From Tachypleus tridentatus (lineage: Eukaryota > Arthropoda > Merostomata > Xiphosura > Limulidae): a stretch of 64,000 nt of DNA. A program made the position numbers and the translations under genes. The DNA lies in NCBI RefSeq assembly GCF_004210375.1, contig NC_134830.1, positions 2,914,001-2,978,000 on the forward strand, given 5' to 3'. The notes beneath the pieces are model-generated. The model did no database searches, was not told the origin of the DNA, and worked only from the letters and a program-made list of their open reading frames with translations. Shown here one piece after another: positions 49,501 through 61,862 of the stretch (its first letter is position 1; every line of letters begins with the position of its first letter).

Positions 49501-50262
49501 CAATCTACATACATATACACATTATAAATCAGAACTACAATCTACATACATATACACATATCAGAACTACAATCTACATACATATACACATTATAATATA
49601 GTATCAGAACTACAATCTACATATATATACACATTATAATGTTGTATCAGAACTACAATCTACATACATATACACATTATAATGTTGTATCAGAACTACA
49701 ATCTACATACATATACACATTATAATATAGTATCAGAACTACAATCTACATACATATACACATTATAATACAGTATCAGAACTACAATCTACATAGATAT
49801 ACACATTATAATACAGTATCAGAACTACAATCTACATACATATACACATTATAATATAGTATCAGAACTGCAATCTTCATACATATACACATTATAATAT
49901 AGTATGAGAACTACAATCTACATACATATACACATTATAATATAGTATCAGAACTACAATTTACCTACAAACACAGACACCGACACATTATAATGTTGTA
50001 TAAAAACTACAATTTACCTACAAACACAGACACCGACACATTATAATGTTGTATAAAAACTACAATTTACCTACACACTCGCACATTATAATGTTCTATA
50101 ATAACAACAGTTTACCAACACACACATACATTATAATGTTCTGTAATAACTACCACTGACCGAAACATGAACATTATAATGTATAAGAAATACAATTTAC
50201 ATACACCTACTCAATAGAATGTTGTGTAATAACAACAATTTACCTCCATATACACATTATAA
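43568..50262. repeat. 43-bp tandem array, about 155 copies
   Basis: The unit contains CAGAACTACAATCTACATAC, ATATACACATTATAAT and a variable end: ATAGTAT, ACAGTAT, GTTGTAT or CATAGTAT. The first five units are a distinct subtype (ACAATTTACCTACACATGCA) and the last ones another (ACAATTTACCTACAAACACA-GACACCGACAC). A block of about 1 kb is duplicated: the marker CTACATGCACATTATAATAC recurs near 43918 and 44971, followed by nearly the same order of variants. The consensus is A-rich and G-poor on the plus strand (about 20 A, 13 T, 8 C, 2 G). Confidence 0.96.
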
Positions 50263-51962
50263 AGTATTATTACTGATATTAAAGTTACCATTACCATTTT
50301 TATTGTTATTAAATTTACCATTACCATTTTTACTGATGTTAAAGTCACCATTACCGTTATTAATGTTATTAAAGTTACCATTACCATTTTTACTAATATT
50401 AAAGTTACCATTACCGTTTTTATTATTAAACTTTCCATTACCGTTATTACTGATATTAAAGTTACCATTACCATTTTTAGTGATGTTAAAGTCACCATTA
50501 CCGTTATTAATGTTATTAAAGTCACCATTACCGTTATTAATGTTATTAAAGTTACCATTACCATTTTTACTTATGTTAAAGTTACCATTACCATTTTTAT
50601 TGTTATTAAAGTTACCATTACCGTTATTGCTGATATTAAAGTTACCATTACCATTTTTACTGATGTTAAAGTTACCATTACCATTTTTACTGATATTAAA
50701 GTCACCATTACCGTTATTAATGTTATTAAAGTTACCATTACCATTTTTACTGATGTTAAAGTTACCATTACCGTTATTACTGATGTTAATGTTAGCATTA
50801 CCAATACTACTGCTGTTAAAGCTACCATAACCGTTATTACTGATATTAAAGTTACCATTTCCGTTTTTATTGTTATTAAAATTACCATTACCTTTATTAC
50901 TGATGTTAAAGAGACCATTACCATTTTTATTGCTATTAAAGTTACCATTACCGTATTTATTGTTATCAAATTTACCATTACCGTTATTACTGATATAAAA
51001 GTTACCATTACCATTTTTATTGTTATTAAAGTTACCATTACCGTATTTATTGTTATTAAAGTTACCATTACCGTTATTACTGGTATTAAGGTTACCATTA
51101 CCATTTTTACTGTTATTAAAGTTACCATTACCATTTTACTGATGTTAAAGTTACCATTACCATTTTTACTGTTATTAAAGTTACCATTACCATTTTTATT
51201 GTTATTAAATTTACCATTACCATTTTTACTGATGTTAAAGTCACCATTACCGTTATTAATGTTATTAAAGTTACCATTACCATTTTTACTAATATTAAAG
51301 TTACCATTACCGTTTTTATTATTAAACTTTCCATTACCGTTATTACTGATATTAAAGTTACCATTACCATTTTTAGTGATGTTAAAGTCACCATTACCGT
51401 TATTAATGTTATTAAAGTCACCATTACCGTTATTAATGTTATTAAAGTTACCATTACCATTTTTACTTATGTTAAAGTTACCATTACCATTTTTATTGTT
51501 ATTAAAGTTACCATTACCGTTATTGCTGATATTAAAGTTACCATTACCATTTTTACTGATGTTAAAGTTACCATTACCATTTTTACTGATATTAAAGTCA
51601 CCATTACCGTTATTAATGTTATTAAAGTTACCATTACCATTTTTACTGATGTTAAAGTTACCATTACCGTTATTAATGTTATTAAAGTTACCGTTACCAT
51701 TTTTATTGTTATTAAAGTTACCATTGCCGTTATTACTGATAATGAAGTTACCATTACCATTGTTACTAATGTTAAATTAACATTACCATTACCACTATTA
51801 CTGATATTAAGGTTGCCTTTGGTATTATTACTGATATTAAAGTTACCATTGCCGTTATTACTGATATTGAAGTTACCATTACCATTGTTACTAATGTTAA
51901 ATTACTATTACCATTATTACTAATGTTAAAGTTACCATTACCACTATTACTGATATTAAAGT
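50263..51962. repeat. 30-bp tandem array, about 57 copies
   Basis: Unit GTTACCATTACCGTTATTAC plus TGATATTAAA, with alternative centres (CATTTTTACTGATGTT, GTTATTAATGTT). A block of about 0.5 kb is repeated 896 bp downstream; the marker TATTAAATTTACCATTACC is at about 50308 and 51204. At ten codons per unit both strands stay open (LPLPFLL- and MVMVTLI-type frames up to 212 codons); these are not genes. Confidence 0.95.
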
Positions 51963-52049
51963 GTCATAAAATGAAAGTGTATAATCTTTGTGATGTAAAA
52001 TGTACACTTACATGTCTAGTTTTCAAGTATTATAAAAGTAGAAACTTCA

Positions 52050-52101
52050 TCACTTCTTAAGCATGGTAAATGCGTCATCCACGTATCTGAACGTGTAGAG
52101 T
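52050..52101 (-). pseudogene. Possible reverse transcriptase fragment (YVDD block)
   Basis: A short minus-strand frame reads QLYTFRYVDDAFTMLKK and then stops. RYVDD-x-F with this context is reminiscent of Penelope-like or other non-LTR reverse transcriptases. Upstream on the minus strand GSLHNPIP could be a decayed GSPLSPI-type block. Only a fragment remains; a chance match cannot be excluded. Confidence 0.35.
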
Positions 52102-52435
52102 TGCGTAAACTATTGTAAGAAATGTTCTAATCATCATTAAAGGGCAACTTTAAACTGGGATTGGATTGTGGAGAGAACCAGAATTATGAAAGTACAAATA
52201 ACATGCTGAAAGGGGAACAAGTTTTTAATGGCAGGCTAAACTTTCATTATTGTAACACTAAAACTGAATGAAATAAAATATGTCATTAGAGCTCTGGTTG
52301 TGAGAGATTTTTATTTTATAAAAATAACTTAAAACCTGGTTGGTATATGTATCCAATTTTGATTACAGATATTTAACAAGCATACACGACTGGAACAGAT
52401 GTGAATTACATCCTGTTCAAGTTGAGTACCTCAAA

Positions 52436-52560
52436 GATAATAACAATTTGGTTCAATCTATTTGTGTTTCAGTTAGTGGTTATAATGGAAAAAGGTTTTA
52501 GTTGGAGTTTGTTACAGATCACCTGATAAATTTAATGAGAGATTATATAAGAGATTTTAA
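52436..52560 (+). pseudogene. Possible LINE endonuclease fragment
   Basis: The plus strand reads NNLVQSICVSVSGYNGKRF and, after a frame slip, VGVCYRSPDKFNERLYKRF. The VGVCYRxP block matches the conserved strand of AP-endonuclease domains in non-LTR retrotransposons. No longer frame survives. The rest of 51963-52896 shows only AT-rich sequence. Confidence 0.45.
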
Positions 52561-52896
52561 ATTGAGAAACGGTAGGACACAGCTTCTCAGAAACATTTCA
52601 AGATGGTTTCCTTCATTAGCTAAGTGAGCCTACAAGCCACACGCTGTTGTAAATAGTTGGTATAGTAGAGACGTGGAAGTATCTGGGTGCAAGTTGTTCC
52701 ACTAGGTTTGTAGTTTTATTAAATATGAAGATGAGGTATAATAAGATGTTGGCTCAAAATTTAAAAAAACAACAAAATTTAGAGAAATGAAACTAGTATT
52801 ATCTGCTCTAAGTTGGTAACTGAATTATATAGATGAAAGTACTGATAAAAGGTGGAAAACATCTTAAAATAAACACTTAAATATTTAAGATAGATA

Positions 52897-55833
52897 TGTT
52901 CCACTTCTTCTTGTCCTATGTACATCTTTTGATACTGCAGCATCAGTACAAATTCTTTCTCTATTATATACATCCATTCATTCTGTAGTATCAGTACAAC
53001 TACTTCTGGCCCTTTCATACTATAGTATCAGTACCTCTTGTTCCTGTCCTATATACATCCTTTCAGATTGTACTATCAGTACCACAGTTCCTGTCCTATA
53101 TACATCCTTTCAGATTGTAGATTGTAGTATCAGTACCTCTTGTTCCTGATCTATATTATTTTACAAATAATAGTATCAGTACCACTTCTTCTGATCCTAT
53201 ATACATTCTTTAAGACTGTAGTACCAGTACAACTTCTTCCTGTCCTAAATATATCCTTTCAGACTGTAGTATCAGTACCACTTTATCTGGTCCTACGTGC
53301 ATCCTTTCATACTGTAGTATCAGTACCACTTTATCTGGTCCTACATACATCGTTTCAGACTGTAGAATCAGTACCACTCGTTCCTGTCCTATATACATCC
53401 TTCCAGACTGAAGTAACAGTACCCTTCTTCTGGTCCTACATACATCCTTTCATACTGCAGTATCAGTACCACTTGTTCCTGTCGTATATACATCCTCTCA
53501 TGCTATAGTATCAATACTACTTCTCCTGGTCATATATACATCCTTTAAGACTGTAGTATAAGTACCACTTCATCTGGTCTTATATAGACCCTTTCAGAGT
53601 GTAGTAGAAGTACCACTTTTCCTGGTGCTACATAAATCCTTTCATACTGTAGTATCAGTACCACTTCTTCCTGTCCTATATACATCTTCTCATGCTATAG
53701 TATCAGTACTACTTCTTCTGGTCCTATATACATCCTTTCATACTGTAGTAGAAGTACCACTTCATCTGGTCTTATATAAACCATTTCAGAGTGTAGTAGG
53801 AGTACCGCTTTTCCTGGTGCTACATAAATCCTTTCATACTGTAGTATCAGTACCACATCTTCCTGTCCTACATACATCCTTTCAGACTGTAGTATCAGTA
53901 CCTCTTGTGCCTTCTCTATATACATCCTTTCAGGTTGTAGTATCAGTACCACTTCTTCTGGTCATATGTACATCTTCTGAGAACTGTAGTATTAGTACCA
54001 CTCGTTCCTGTCCTATATACATCCTATCAGATTGTAGTTTCAGAACCACTTCTTTTGGCCCTATATACATCCTTTCAGACTGTAGTATCAGTACTTCCTC
54101 TGGCCCTACGTACATATTTTCAGACTCTAGTATCAGCACCACTTGGTACTTTTCTATACACATCCTTCAGAGTGTAGTATCAGTGCTTCTGGTCCAACAT
54201 ACATCCTTTCAGATGGTAGCATTGACACCACTTCTTCTGGTCCTATGTACATCTTTTGAGACTGTAATATCAGTATCACTTGTTCCTGTCCTATATACAT
54301 CGAGTCGAACTGTAGTACCAGTACTACTTGTTCTGGTCTTATGTATATATTTTGTGACTCTAGTATCAGTATCACTTGTTCCTGTCCTATATACATCAAG
54401 TCGAACTGTAGTATCAGTACTACTTGTTCTCGTCCTATGTATATATTTTCTGACTCTAGTATCAGTATCACTTGTTCCTATCCTATAGATATCCAGTAGA
54501 ACTGTAGTATCAGTACTACTTGTTCTGGTCCTATGTATATATTTTGTGACTCTAGTATCAGTATCACTTGTTCCTGTCCTATATACATCCAGTCGAACTG
54601 TAGTATTAGTACTACTTGTTCTGGTCCTGTGTACATCTTTTGAGACTGTAATATCAGTACCACTTGTTCCTGTCCTATATACATCCAGTAGAACTGTAGT
54701 ATTAGTACTACTTGTTCTGGTCCTATGCATATATTTTTTTACTCTAGTATCAGTATCACTTGTTCCTGTCCTATATACATCCAGTCGAATTGTAGTATTA
54801 GTACTACTTGTTCTGGTCCTATGCATATATTCTTTTACTCTAGTATCAGTATCACTTGTTCCTGTCCTATATACATTTTTTCAGACTGTAGAATAAGAAC
54901 CATGTCTTCTTGTCCTATGTATTTCTCTTTAGACTGTGGTATAAGTACCATTTCTCCTTGTTGTATATATGTCCTCTCATACTGTAGTATCACTACCACT
55001 TGTTCCTATCCTATATGCATACTTACAGACTGTAGTATCAATTCCACTTCATCTGGTCGTATGTACATATTTTCAGAACTGTACTATCAGTACCACTTGT
55101 TCCAGTCGTATGTACATCTATTACAGATTGTAGTATCAGTACCATTTATCCTGGTCCTATGTAAATCCTTTCATACTATGGTATCACTATCACTTGTTCA
55201 TATCCTATATACATGCAAACAGACTGCAGTATTAGAACCACTTTTCCTGGTCCTATGTACATCCTTTCAGACTATAGTATCAGTGCTACTTATTCTGCTC
55301 CTATATACATCCTTTCATATTGTAGAATCAGTACCTCTTGTTCCTGTCCTATATACATTTTTTCAGACTGTAGTCTCAGTACCATTTCTTCTGGTCCTGT
55401 ATACATTCTTTTGCACTCTACTATCAGTACAACTTCTTTTGGTCCTACATACATCCATTCACACAATAGTATAAGTACCACTTCTTCCTGTCCTATATAC
55501 ATGCATTCAGACTGTAGTATCAATACTTCTTCCTGAACTATAAACATCCTTTCAAACTATATTGTCAGTACCACTTCTTCTGGTCCTATTTACATCTTTT
55601 CAGAGTGTAGTATAGTATCAGTACCACTTCATCTGATCCTATATACATCCTTTCATACTGTAGTATCAGTACCACTTGTTCCTGTCCTATATACATCCTA
55701 TCAGACTTTAGTATTAGTACTTCAGTTTCTGTCCTATATACATCCTTTCAGACTGCAATGTCAGTACTATTTGTTCCTGTCCTATATACATCCTTTCAGA
55801 CCGTAGTATCAGTACCACATTTTCTGGTCCTGT
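52897..55833. repeat. 49-bp tandem array, about 60 diverged copies
   Basis: The unit contains CATCCTTTCAGACTGTAGTA, TCAGTACCACTTCTTCTGG and TCCTATATA. Units vary from about 46 to 52 bp and are moderately diverged. A more uniform stretch at about 54240-54880 uses CACTTGTTCCTGTCC and TTGTTCTGGTCCTATG in alternation, i.e. a roughly 100-bp dimer. Both strands carry long but repetitive open frames. Confidence 0.93.
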
Positions 55834-56751
55834 TTAACAATTGTATCAGAATAAGTATTTCGCCAAACACAAATTATGTTTTTTACAAATTTCCAACTGC
55901 CCTCTTTACACATGTTTTTAACATCTACTTCAGATTATAAAAGTGTGAAAATTAGTATATGAATATTTATGTTAAACTTTCTTGGCAGGTAAGAATATTA
56001 ATCATATTTTAGTATGATATTTAAAATGAGTGCAAGTTTATGTGTTATGTCAGTCACATTGTTTGACAGTGTACACATTTGTTTAGCAGAAATTATTGTA
56101 TAAAAACTGAAAACTACTTGTACTGTAATTGTTACTCAACTGCATTTTGAAATTCACTTGTGCATAAAAATTAGAAATATAAGGTATTTTAGTGTCAGTA
56201 TAATACAGGTTTTCTTAATTAAACACGAATTTTTATTTTTGGGGATTACACAATTAAGAAGAAATATACACAGTTCTCTTCTTGTACGTCGTGAACTTAT
56301 TACAAGTTTATATATGAAGAAACAATAATTTAAATATACTGTTCACCTCCAACCATATCATTGTCATTTTTCTTTTGTTACTGCAAAAAATTTATTTATT
56401 CTTTTTCTGTGTTATCTAGAGACAATTGTCTCTCTCCTGGATACAAACCTCAATATCAATGAGAGCTGTATTTTTCATTTTAACAAGTACAAAGCTTTCC
56501 AAAGATCTCAATTTTTATTTACAATGTACTATTGAAGACTCTGATGGTTTTGAAGATTAAACATTTTCTATGTTCTAGACACAAGAACCAAATCTATAAT
56601 GTTTAAAACAACAATAACTAGATACATAGTAATAAGAATACCCCATAACCTCTAACTGAAAGATTGTTGTCAGTTTTAGTATTTCTACACACAAAAGTCA
56701 TCTCTAAATCATATATAAGCACTTGTACATATACATATAGGTGCAAGAACA
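55834..56751. other. AT-rich intergenic sequence
   Basis: Between the 49-bp array and the degenerate repeat at 56752. No gene or element is recognised. Confidence 0.5.
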
Positions 56752-57145
56752 TAACCATTGTTTTTAAAAATGTTTACCAGCTGAAACATTAACCACTGTT
56801 TTTTTAAGAATGTTGACCCATTAGAACTTTAACCATTGTTTCATCAAGAATGATGACCCACTAGAACTTTAACCAGTTTTTTTAAGAATATTGAGCCACT
56901 CTTTTTAAAAATATTGACCCACTAGAATATTAACCATTCTTTTTGTAAGAATCCTGACCCACTAAAATATTAACCATTATTTTTGTAAGAATTTTGACCC
57001 ACTAGAACATTAACCAGTTTTTTAAAAATGTTGATCCACAAAAACATTAACCACTGTTTCTAAGAATGTTGGTCCACAAGAACATTAACACTGTTTCTGA
57101 GAATGTTGACCCACAAGAACATTAACCACTGTTTCTGAGAATGTT
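56752..57145. repeat. Degenerate 36-40-bp repeat, about ten copies
   Basis: Loose units of AACATTAACCACTGTTT, then (TTTAAG)AATGTTGACCCAC and TAGAACATT. Copies differ in length and base content; the last three (AACCACTGTTTCTGAGAATG) are the most alike. It lies about 0.6 kb beyond the MED7 stop. Confidence 0.8.
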
Positions 57146-57742
57146 GGCTTGGCTTATTGCTGGTCAGTAGTCCCCATCAACAATATCAGTTGTTCCAAGT
57201 TTGTCTTCAGTGACATTACATATATTATAGATCTACAAGTTGATATATTATCAATTCTTCATGGCTGTTTTTGTTCCGTTTCAGTTTTAAGATGGCTAAA
57301 CTTTATAATGTTCTACACATTTCTAATAATCAGTTGTTTAACATTTCAATATTGATGACACAAATATTTATATACATGTACTCATGAACTCCATAAGTTC
57401 ATGTGTTTAACAAATGTACATACAAATATTTTACTCTGGACTTTGTGAACATGGTCACTGGAGAACTCAAGAAGAACAAATTTACACATCCCAGTGACTT
57501 TACAAGATATTTAGTAAGATTTCTATAACACTTAGAATTTTAAATTCAATTTCTCTCAGCACCACTTGTTCTAGAAATATCTACATCACACATTCAATAA
57601 TGTACAATACACATACAAATTATAACTCTAATTTAAAGTTCTTGCTTTGAACCATTTGCATAGAACATTAACTAAAATACAACACATTTTTATAATTGTA
57701 CTACTTTATAAATCATTTCATTATGCAAACCTGAACAACACT
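57146..57742. other. Probable MED7 3' flank / 3' UTR
   Basis: AT-rich sequence following the MED7 stop (minus strand). I did not find a canonical AATAAA; weaker signals would need transcript data. A 68-codon plus-strand frame here has no supporting features. Confidence 0.4.
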
Positions 57743-58390
57743 TTAAATTGCATCTATAATGTTACACATTAATTTGTCTAGTCTGTAACAGTCCTGGCTG
57801 TCTCCTTTATAAGCTTCAGTACTATCCATGTTTTCTACAGGTACTAACAGAGTGCTATCCAGACCTGCTGTTTCTGGAAGACTTGACAGCGTGTTATGTA
57901 GTAGTTCCCTAACTTTGTCCAAGTGTTTTTGAAAACGTTCAGCAGTTTCTAAACGTTGTCGTTTTTGTACTTCCAACATTACACGTAAAGTGTCCCTTGC
58001 CTGGTAAGGCCGATATTCGTTTATCAGATGATGCATGTGGATAAAAAGTAATTTTATATCATCTTCCTTCTCCTGTCGTTTTGAAGTGTCTGGACACCGT
58101 ATCAAAATATCAAGCAAATCAAGAAAGTTCACCAGGATTGAATGGTTCAGTTTCTTTAGTTCTCTTTTATGATCATAATTCTGAGGATAGAGACGGCGGA
58201 TTCCCTGACTTTCTAGAGGTCTTATTATGACATCGTCAGTGTGAAGATGAACACCAAACATTGTATAGGAATCCAGGACAGGCTTTGGAGGAGATGGCGC
58301 CCTCCCTCGTTCAATGTTCTCATCTGTATACCAGTTGACAAACTGCAATGGAGGTAGTGGGAAGGAACTAACCTGAGCTAGTTCAGACAT
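57743..58390 (-). CDS. MED7: Mediator of RNA polymerase II transcription subunit 7
   Basis: A single uninterrupted 215-codon frame. MED7 is a middle-module subunit of the nuclear Mediator complex, pairing with MED21 and linking to MED31; Mediator relays signals from activators to RNA polymerase II. Recognisable blocks in order: YTDENIERG (about residues 21-29), DSYTMFG (40-46), [15 protein letters not shown] (55-69), [18 protein letters not shown] (82-99), [20 protein letters not shown] (114-133) and [19 protein letters not shown] (139-157), a helical region expected to form the coiled coil with MED21. The C-terminal tail is acidic and less conserved. 215 residues is close to the animal norm (about 230). 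The ATG context CCAAAATGT is favourable. No AATAAA was noticed downstream. The minus-strand neighbour is UGDH, about 16.6 kb away. Confidence 0.97.
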   Translation of the reverse strand: MSELAQVSSFPLPPLQFVNWYTDENIERGRAPSPPKPVLDSYTMFGVHLHTDDVIIRPLESQGIRRLYPQNYDHKRELKKLNHSILVNFLDLLDILIRCPDTSKRQEKEDDIKLLFIHMHHLINEYRPYQARDTLRVMLEVQKRQRLETAERFQKHLDKVRELLHNTLSSLPETAGLDSTLLVPVENMDSTEAYKGDSQDCYRLDKLMCNIIDAI

Positions 58391-61300
58391 TTTGGTTTAT
58401 TTGTTTGTCTTCAAAAATATTTAATGGACTTCCCCCTTATGTCTTTCACAAGTAATCTAACCACAACTGGTGATCTGCTGCACACACAGTGTGCTCATTA
58501 CAAACGAAGAGGAACCTAATCGATTCAGAAAAAAAAATGTTGATTCAAGTGTGCTGTTTGGAAACACTAATTACATTATGACACTTTCTATTGGTTAGTA
58601 AATCTTGAAAACAATGCAGTTCAGTTCAATGATTCTCACTCATTATTAGTTGAAACTAAAACAAGTTATTAAAATAAGAGGTTTCAAACAAAATTAACAC
58701 AATTCACCACTCCTGAATTTCCTTTGAGTTTTGAAGAGAACATTTCAGACTTTATGTTTAAAATGTCAGAATTGTCATTTTCTATATGAGAGAGACAGCA
58801 AAAGAATTATTCATAATGGAAACACTGTTTTAAATTTTCTTTGAGACTTTCAGTTGACAATTTCTATCTTAAAGCAAAGTACAATATTTTATTAATATGG
58901 TTAAAAAACTCAAATGCAATAAAAACAGTTTATGTTCCACTTCATAAGTTAAATTATAGAAACGACCAATGGTTAAGTAACCTTCAAAACTTTCTGTGCA
59001 ACACACAGAAATTAAAATGACCTTTTAATACTGAACCGTTGAAAACAATTTATACAATAAAAAACTCTGGACTTAATAGTTTACTATTCCTATAGTAACT
59101 CAAAGAGAAATTCACAACAGTCTACAATTATTTACACTCATACAAAATGTGTATGAATCACGTTGGTGAAAACAAAGAAAGATAATTATGGTTTTCTATA
59201 TTCTAACCATACAATGTTTCTCATAACCAGGTGTGATGTGATAAACAAATGAAAATTATGAAAACATAATTACTTATTTGGTACCATAGACCCTTCAGCC
59301 AAATAAATAACCTGAGAATGTTTATGAATAAGGCAAACGGTCACCTCAGACACTAAACAGTTTGTGCACTGGTGTGGGTGTTCATAACCCACTTCATCAG
59401 CTGCCCTAGTTCATCAACACTGCTTTGATTACATGTATTACATACATTAAGCATACTAGACAATCCACTGCCTGAACATTCTCTTCTTCCAGGAAGCTGC
59501 TAACTTAATGAGTAGAGTAGGTGCATGTTACCATCCATTAAAAACAATCTCACCAAATGATTTTACTTATGGCCAGACCAACAGTTATAAATTAAACATA
59601 TAGAAATCATAGTGTGATGTAATACCACACAAAGGTTAAAAGACATCAGAACATCATAGTCCTACTGTCAATCCTTGTCTAAATGGGCACATGTTTGTGG
59701 CTACAATCTAAAGCACAATTCATCTATGAAGGTATTTGTTGTCTGATCAACCTGTGTTCTTAACACCACTCAAAACAGGCTGCTTTAACAGCATTAGAGC
59801 AGAAGAATACAGAATAGACCTTAGCAAGGGTGTTTGTATGTTTTCATTCTTATTAAGTCAAACTATCAAATAACTATTAGCAACAGTCTTTCCTATCAAA
59901 GTCTCCAACAAACTATATAATGGTGGTCCTAAAGCAAGTTCCTTCCCTCTAGCCACATGTAGTAAGTCTTATAAACACAGCACACTTATCTACAGATCAT
60001 GGAAATAGTTTTGTAGTAAGTCTTATAAACACAGCACACTTATCTACAGATCATGGAAATAGTTTTGTAGTAAGTCTTATAAACACAGCACACTTATCTA
60101 CAGATCATGGAAATAGTTTTGATAATTTAAAGTAACATTAGTTTTTAAAGCATATTTTGATCACTGGTGCAATCACTGAGATGTATGCAACATTTTAACA
60201 ATGACAGCTGTTAAACATACATTATGGAAACATTCAATGCCATCATAATTCACTATCAATTGTGAACTAAACATTTCTATTTTCACACTAATGATCCAAT
60301 GAACCAACAACTTCAAAATTAATTTTAGAAACTGAATCTTACTACATAGGTCTACTGATAACTACAATCAGTGTGAACTTGGGGAGGTTTGAGCTTATCT
60401 ATAAATTATCTATCCACAATTCTGGATGATGAACACTAGTCTACAGCTCATTCTACCAAAATAACTTCACACTTAGCAACAAACAATAATAATTTTATCA
60501 CAACCTCCTTATACAGGAAACTAGGTTTTGGAGCATTTAACATTCATACAGGATTAAATATTCTGATTCAAACTTAACGTGCTGGTTCCCACTTGACAGT
60601 GAGTCGTGCTCTATTTTCTTATTAAAGGTTCACTTATTGGCTGGGACACAACAGCTACATATACACTCTTTCTAACATAAGTAATTATAAAATGACTAGT
60701 GTGGCCCATGGAAAGTGTTAGCAAAATAGGCTTTGGAGCCAACGTGTTAACCAAGATGTCCTACAGATAAATCTCTAACAAAGATATGAACTAAACAAAT
60801 ATTATTTTCCAGTGATTAGCTAACACACTACTTTTGTTTATCATATGCACTACGTGCAACATGTTCCAAGTTTTGGTGATTTCTTATTACACCCACACAA
60901 TTTTCACAACTTTTTCATTACACAATAAATTATAAAATAAATATCTATAATAAATTTCTAAAACTATATTAATAAGCACTGTATTGATATAGTAACAATT
61001 TACCAAAGGTTATCTAGCAGTAACACTTGATATTAGACAATAAATTACTTCTATTAATAAATACTACAGATTATTAGTACTAACTGGCAAACAAACAAGA
61101 TATTATTAAACTTATCAACTTTTTTTATTTACTTAATTAACCATTTTTCATTAAATTGTCCATATTCCCTCCACTTCTGTGGGCCTTGGTTAGATTCACA
61201 ACCTATAGAAGCTTGTGATACACAGGAAATGTATCATATAGTCTTTATGACTGTAAAACAATAAGCTGGTTCCTCTTCCTTAAATTATATTTAGTATTAA

Positions 61301-61553
61301 TAGGGCCCAAGTACAGTTATTAAACTTTGGTCTGCTATAACTTTGTATTCATGAATATGTAAATTATTTTTATGTTTTTTGTAGTAAATTATACTGTTTT
61401 AAATATACTGCTCTTCATGTTGCTTTAACAAAATAAGTCTAGATGCTTCTTGTTGTTAATTAGTGAAAAGTGATGATATCCAGTACATAAATCATGAGCT
61501 ACATTACACTATTTTATAAATTAATATCTTAAATAATGATTCATTTTACTTAC
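58391..61553. other. MED7 upstream region, possibly a 5' UTR intron
   Basis: 3.2 kb of AT-rich sequence with no coding exon seen. It contains a three-copy 54-bp repeat (59962-60125). If the donor at 61553 is real, most of this is a 5' UTR intron with a candidate acceptor GTGTGTGCAG ending at 58478. That is inference from consensus only. Confidence 0.4.
59962..60125. repeat. 54-bp direct repeat, three copies
   Basis: TAGTAAGTCTTATAAACACA, GCACACTTATCTACAGATC and GGAAATAGTTTTG repeat three times in a row, nearly identical. Recent local tandem duplication. Confidence 0.93.
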
Positions 61554-61862
61554 CTGTAACATTCAAACCTCAGGTAATTGTAATACCAATGGCAACAAGC
61601 TAAAGCAGTTAGGTTATATTTGCAACAAATATCTGTAAAATAACATTCACAATGTAACTGTGTAATTTTTTTTCGCGCCTTGATACTGGCAAAACCAGCT
61701 TACAATTGACTGTTATAGTGCAATGACTTGTAGTTTTTCCATAACAGTTACACCGTCTTTTATGCTTTGCTGACGTAAACCTATTGCCCCTATAACCGAC
61801 GATAGTAATAGTTCTAATCGGACAAACCGTATTTTATGGTTAGCCTAAGCGAGGTTTCAAGT
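61554..61862 (-). promoter_or_regulatory. Candidate MED7 promoter and 5' non-coding exon
   Basis: A local cluster of CpG (about ten between 61670 and 61860) stands out from CpG-poor surroundings. It holds an E2F-like TTTCGCGCC (61671-61679) and a CRE/ATF-like TGACGTAA (61771-61778). On the minus strand it is followed by a strong donor, GTTACAG|GTAAGT (junction 61554/61553), with no open frame before it, as expected of a short non-coding first exon for MED7. No transcript evidence is available. Confidence 0.45.

Noticed and set aside
50219-51780. Leucine/proline-rich plus-strand frames of 203 and 212 codons, and MVMVTL frames opposite
   Set aside because: Direct translation of the 30-bp unit on both strands; no domain, signal peptide logic or gene structure.
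53625-54826. 287-codon plus-strand and 205-codon minus-strand frames
   Set aside because: Translations of the 49-bp array; overlapping frames on both strands cover the same bases.
57149-57355. 68-codon plus-strand frame near the MED7 3' end
   Set aside because: No recognisable features; overlaps the end of a degenerate repeat and likely MED7 3' flank.
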